Assembly (NCBI RefSeq): GCF_041081105.1
Contig: NZ_CP163528.1
Location: 682,001 to 746,000, forward strand
Reading direction: 5' to 3'
Source: Promicromonospora sp. Populi
Lineage (GTDB): Bacteria > Actinomycetota > Actinomycetes > Actinomycetales > Cellulomonadaceae
Length of the DNA stretch: 64,000 nt
The position numbers were made by a program, and so were the translations under genes. Of this stretch, positions 60,967 through 64,000 are shown one piece after another; positions within the stretch are counted from its first letter, which is position 1; the number at the start of each line of letters is the position of its first letter. Under the pieces are notes generated by a model that saw only the letters and a program-made list of their open reading frames with translations, ran no database searches and was not told the origin of the DNA.

Positions 60967-61101
60967 TCAGCGGCGTATGGCGCCCCGTATGGCCTCACGG
61001 CCGTCCCAGAGGTGCTGCGCAGTGGTGGGGTAGGACGATTCGGTGGCAGCACTGATCTTGCTCAGGCGAACTGCCTGGAGCGCAACGCTGGTGCGGACCA
61101 T
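60967..61101 (-). CDS. 44-aa small protein, unrecognised
   Basis: ATG 61101 is preceded by GGGAAGGA at a somewhat long spacing (~11 nt). The product starts MVRTSVALQAVRLSKI, continues through a Ser/Thr stretch and ends DGREAIRGAIRR. It is weakly amphipathic and basic with no Cys or membrane segment. A stem-loop terminator follows its stop, supporting a real transcription unit. It lies between the HNH nuclease and arginine deiminase genes. No function can be assigned. Confidence 0.55.
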   Translation of the reverse strand: MVRTSVALQAVRLSKISAATESSYPTTAQHLWDGREAIRGAIRR

Positions 61102-61318
61102 CGTGGTTCTCGTCCTTCCCGTCTAGTCGGATAGGGCACGGATGTGCCTGGTTCAAGTGTTCGAGCAGGTGGTGCAGACACACAACCTGCCGCCACGGCG
61201 CAAAGTCCGTGTGTGAAGAAAGGTACAACGAGGACTTGGTACCGTCTATGGCTTTTCCAAAACTGCACCCCAAGGATGCCTCAAGTCCGTGGTGTGGCGC
61301 TGTCCTGCGGCGTGTCGC

Positions 61319-62596
61319 CTACCAGCTCACGGGCTCGCGGATGATGGGGCACGTCATGCAGTGCCCGCCGCCGCGGCCGCGGCCGAGCTCGCCGCCCGCG
61401 ATCTCGATGACCTCGACGCCCGCCTTGCGCAGCAGGTCGTTGGTGGTGGTGTTGCGGTCGTAGGTGAACACGACACCCGGTTCGACGGCGACGGAGTTGT
61501 TGCCGCTGTCCCACTGCTGACGTTCGGACTCGTAGACGTCGCCCCCGGTCTCGATGACCCGCAGCTCGCCCAGCCCGGAGACCTGCCCGACGACGTCGAG
61601 GAAGGACGAGGCGCCGGCGTCGGTCACGGACACACCGATCGGGCCGGAGTCCGGGCGCAGCACGAACGGGTGCACGCGGTCCACGATCCGCGGGTACACG
61701 GTGACGGTGTCGACGTCGACGAACGTCATGATCGTGTCCAGGTGCATGGCCGCGCGCAGCCGGGGCATGCCGGCGACGACTATCTGCTCCGCCGCACCCT
61801 CCTGGAACAGGGATGCGGCGACCTGCGTGATCGCCTGGCGTGAGGTGCGCTCGCTCATGCCCATCAGGACCGTGCCGTTGCCGATCGGCATGATGTCGCC
61901 GCCCTCGAAGGTGGCCTCGCCGTGGCCGCTCTCCGGGTCGCCCCACCACACGCGGCTGCCCACGAAGTCCGGGTGGAACGAGTAGATCGCCTTCATGAGC
62001 AGGGTCTCTTCCCGGCGCGCCTGCCAGTACAGCGGGTTCAGGGTGAGGCCGCCGTAGATCCAGCAGGTGGTGTCGCGCGTGAAGAGGGTGTTCGGCAGGG
62101 GTGGCATGAGGTACTCGCGGGCGTCCGGGCTCACGTCGGCCAGGGCGCGGAAGCCCGGCGGCAGCTCGGGCACGTCCGCGACGGCGAGGCCGCCGACGAG
62201 GTACCGGGCCAGCTCGTGCTCCGGCAGGGACTCGAGGTACTCACGCGTCGCATCGACCAGGCCGTTGCCCACGATCTCCGGGACGATCTTGCGGTCCAGC
62301 AGCCAGTCGCGTGCGCCCGGGACCCGGAGCGTCTCGGCGAGCAGCGCGTGCAGCTCGACGACGTCGACGTCGCGGCCCCGCAGCTCGGCCACGAAGTCGG
62401 CGTGATCCTGCTGGGCGCGCTCCACCCACAGGACGTCGTCGAACAGGAGATCTGCCGAGTTGGACGGGGTAAGCCGCTGGTGCGCCAGGCCGGGGGCGCA
62501 GACCAGCACCTTGCGCAGGCGGCCCACCTCGGAGTGGACGCCGTATGCCGACGAGGGTGCGCCGGCCGGGGGAGTTGCGCTGTCGATGGTGTTCAT
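61319..62596 (-). CDS. arcA: Arginine deiminase
   Basis: 425 aa, within the normal range. Guanidino-modifying fold: [37 protein letters not shown] (catalytic Asp region), [42 protein letters not shown] and the nucleophile Cys in [12 protein letters not shown] near the C-terminus. It converts arginine to citrulline and ammonia, the first step of the ADI pathway. The usual partners (ornithine carbamoyltransferase, carbamate kinase, antiporter) are not adjacent, so it may act alone in acid tolerance or nitrogen release. Confidence 0.95.
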   Translation of the reverse strand: MNTIDSATPPAGAPSSAYGVHSEVGRLRKVLVCAPGLAHQRLTPSNSADLLFDDVLWVERAQQDHADFVAELRGRDVDVVELHALLAETLRVPGARDWLLDRKIVPEIVGNGLVDATREYLESLPEHELARYLVGGLAVADVPELPPGFRALADVSPDAREYLMPPLPNTLFTRDTTCWIYGGLTLNPLYWQARREETLLMKAIYSFHPDFVGSRVWWGDPESGHGEATFEGGDIMPIGNGTVLMGMSERTSRQAITQVAASLFQEGAAEQIVVAGMPRLRAAMHLDTIMTFVDVDTVTVYPRIVDRVHPFVLRPDSGPIGVSVTDAGASSFLDVVGQVSGLGELRVIETGGDVYESERQQWDSGNNSVAVEPGVVFTYDRNTTTNDLLRKAGVEVIEIAGGELGRGRGGGHCMTCPIIREPVSW

Positions 62597-62642
62597 CGGG
62601 CGCTAACGGTACTCACCCTGCAGCCGTCGCGCCGCGCAGGCA

Positions 62643-63362
62643 CTAGGACCACGCCTTCGACGGGGTGTGCTCGCCGACCGGGACCGGGGTCTTCAGCGTG
62701 TTGCCCGCCTGGGCCAGCGGGCAGGTCCAGGCCGGGTCGTAGGCGCAGGACGGGTTGTAGGCGAAGTTGAGGTCGAGCACCAGGTCGCCGACGCCGTCGT
62801 CGTACTCGCCGTCGTACATCCCGCCGGTGCCCGTGTGCCCGAGCCAGGATCCCTTGATCGTGTCCAGGAGGTAGCGGCCGCCCCCGTACGTGCCGCCCGG
62901 GGTGCCCGCGAGCGTGTCCTTGATCGGCACGAACAGGCCGCCGCCGTAGGAGGCGAGGCGCCAGACGTCGAGCGTGCCGACCTCGCCGAGGGCGTCCGAC
63001 TTGAGGGCGACCGTGCCGAGCAGCTCGAACGGTACGACGCCGTCGGTGGCGGTGGGGACGTCGAGGCGGCGCGGGGCGCCGTCGGGCCCCGGCTCGGCGG
63101 GCACGAGCGGCGCGGTCAGGCGCCAGGCCGGGTCGTACGGGGCGACGGACAGGCCGGTGAAGCCGGCCTGGTCCTCGGGCAGGATGGGCGAGGCCGGGTG
63201 GTTCGCGAACAGGTCGTCCCGGGCGGAGCGCCAGAAGTCGTGCGCGACGGCGGGATCCTGTGCCGCGCGGATGCGGACCTCGGCGTAGATAGCGAAGACC
63301 CGTCGCCGCCAGTCCGCGGTGCGCAGGGCGGTGGTGGCCGGGGACGTGGCGGCTTGCGTCAT
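62643..63362 (-). CDS. DUF1684 domain-containing protein
   Basis: 239 aa. DUF1684 features include DWRRRVFAIYAEVR at the N-terminus, DDLFANHPASPIL, WRLASYGGGLFVPIKD, GTYGGGRYLLDTIKGSWLG and the C-terminal VLDLNFAYNPSCAYDPAWTCPLA. The strongly conserved Y-G-G-G-R-Y and N-P-S-C-A-Y-x4-W-x-C-P suggest a shared binding or catalytic site, but the family has no established function. It is 17 nt downstream of the intradiol dioxygenase and probably co-transcribed with it. Confidence 0.9.
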   Translation of the reverse strand: MTQAATSPATTALRTADWRRRVFAIYAEVRIRAAQDPAVAHDFWRSARDDLFANHPASPILPEDQAGFTGLSVAPYDPAWRLTAPLVPAEPGPDGAPRRLDVPTATDGVVPFELLGTVALKSDALGEVGTLDVWRLASYGGGLFVPIKDTLAGTPGGTYGGGRYLLDTIKGSWLGHTGTGGMYDGEYDDGVGDLVLDLNFAYNPSCAYDPAWTCPLAQAGNTLKTPVPVGEHTPSKAWS

Positions 63363-63379
63363 GCTCCTGACACTACCCA

Positions 63380-64000
63380 CTACACGGGCACCCGCAGCGT
63401 CGCCGTGTAGCCCTCGCTCACGGAGCCGGACACCCGCGCCATCTGCAGCGCGTACCCGTCGGAGAACACGTTGTCGGAGTCCAGGGTGACGCCCTGCAGG
63501 TTGGTGACGCTCTGTTCGTAGCCCGTGGTCGCGTACACGGCTTCGCACACGTCCTGGGGGAGGGCCAGCTGGGAGGTGCGCATCCGGTTGGTGGCGCTGG
63601 TGGCGTCGTCGAGCGAGGGGTAGACCTCGAAGTGGATGTGCGGCCAGCGGCCCGCGTAGCAGGCGGGGAAGATCGACGTGAAGGTGACGGTGCCGTCGGC
63701 GTCGGCCTCCTGGACGCCGCGCAGGTAGTTCTGGTCCGCGAGGTCGTACATGGAGTACCTGCCCTCCCGGTCGCAGTGCCACGCGTAGACGGCGGCGCCC
63801 GCGACGGCGGTCCCGGCGTCGCCGTCGCCCGAGACGTCCACCACGGTCAGCGAGAAGGTGAGCGGGATGCCCTCGGCGGTGCCCGACGAGTCCCCGAAGC
63901 TGGTGGTGATGTCGCTGCGCACCACGCCCGTCGTCGTCAGGGCGTTGGGCCCGTTGGTCCCGTCGGCGGGGTAGGGGCCGCCGGTCTCCTCGGGGATCTC
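63380..64000 (-). CDS. Intradiol ring-cleavage dioxygenase (5' part beyond window)
   Basis: 207 codons are visible; the frame is open to the window edge. From the edge it reads EETGGPYPADGTNGPN, then VVRSDITTSFGDSSG. The iron-binding motif region has YAWHCDREGRYSMYD (Tyr and His ligands) and GRWPHIHFEVYPS (His-x-His). These match the non-haem Fe(III) intradiol dioxygenases such as protocatechuate 3,4-dioxygenase, in a secreted-looking subgroup. Aromatic substrate identity is unknown. The N-terminus, including any signal peptide, lies past base 64000. Confidence 0.9.
   Translation of the reverse strand, partial: EIPEETGGPYPADGTNGPNALTTTGVVRSDITTSFGDSSGTAEGIPLTFSLTVVDVSGDGDAGTAVAGAAVYAWHCDREGRYSMYDLADQNYLRGVQEADADGTVTFTSIFPACYAGRWPHIHFEVYPSLDDATSATNRMRTSQLALPQDVCEAVYATTGYEQSVTNLQGVTLDSDNVFSDGYALQMARVSGSVSEGYTATLRVPV

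Noticed and set aside
61062..61268. A 68-aa minus-strand frame beginning MQFWKSHRRYQ.
   Set aside because: It has no ribosome site and its composition is not gene-like; it overlaps the better-supported 44-aa gene only at its end and was not kept.

Overview
The window is very GC-rich and densely packed. Genes often overlap by 4 nt (ATGA or GTGA), and GTG and TTG starts are common. Actinobacterial markers include an IdeR-type iron box, a TCGAAC-N4-GTTCGA SOS box, an imuA'-imuB-dnaE2 cassette, a WXG100-like protein, DLG-type Ser/Thr kinases and apparently leaderless genes. The host is best read as an actinomycete. Micrococcales, perhaps a Promicromonosporaceae-like genus, is my inference from gene style, not a measured placement. 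No tRNA, rRNA, CRISPR array, transposase or phage gene was seen.

Layout. 1-10.7 kb is mostly housekeeping: an ABC exporter tail, an SDR with a divergent MmyB-type regulator, a YchJ protein, a NarL/DesK-type two-component pair with a divergent membrane protein, a large membrane protein with a serine-hydrolase motif, a sigma factor, a TrmH/SpoU methyltransferase and a Nudix hydrolase. 10.8-20.2 kb is the main accessory locus, a compact FxLD-type class I lanthipeptide cluster. Reading leftward it has a HAD phosphatase, a 51-aa precursor with a TTG start, a full-length LanB dehydratase, a LanC cyclase and a PIMT-like O-methyltransferase, possibly followed by an APH-fold kinase. A divergent helix-turn-helix/TPR-like regulator is overlapped by a small protein with two copies of a repeat. 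No exporter or leader peptidase is present.

20-31.5 kb holds an MHYT sensor, an iron-regulated siderophore-interacting protein, a PEBP protein and a TetR regulator divergent from an eight-gene catabolic operon (SDR, TetR, quinone reductase-like, SDR, APH-like kinase, two acyl-CoA dehydrogenases, FabG-like SDR). The kinase plus ACAD11-like pair suggests 4-hydroxyacyl-CoA catabolism. The first SDR lacks its expected stop codon. 31.6-38 kb is the SOS mutasome operon imuA'-imuB-dnaE2. 38-45.6 kb carries a Ser/Thr kinase, a lipoprotein, a WXG100-calpain fusion with a small partner, an HtaA-like protein, a glycerophosphodiesterase and an ArsR/SRPBCC pair with an operator.

46-64 kb carries a trans-sulfuration PLP enzyme divergent from an Lrp regulator, a RIO kinase, a second Ser/Thr kinase beside a kinase-less paralogue and a divergent ParA/MinD-like ATPase, a YdjM-like membrane protein, a GNAT enzyme and a flavin monooxygenase. 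Then come two tandem SDR paralogues with a TetR gene and a perfect operator, an HNH nuclease, a 44-aa small gene, arginine deiminase, a DUF1684 protein and the 3' part of an intradiol dioxygenase.

Two sequence themes recur. Long near-perfect intergenic hairpins of unrelated sequence sit mostly between convergent genes. Several genes have a TANNNT box 7-8 nt before the start codon and no Shine-Dalgarno sequence, the signature of leaderless mRNAs.
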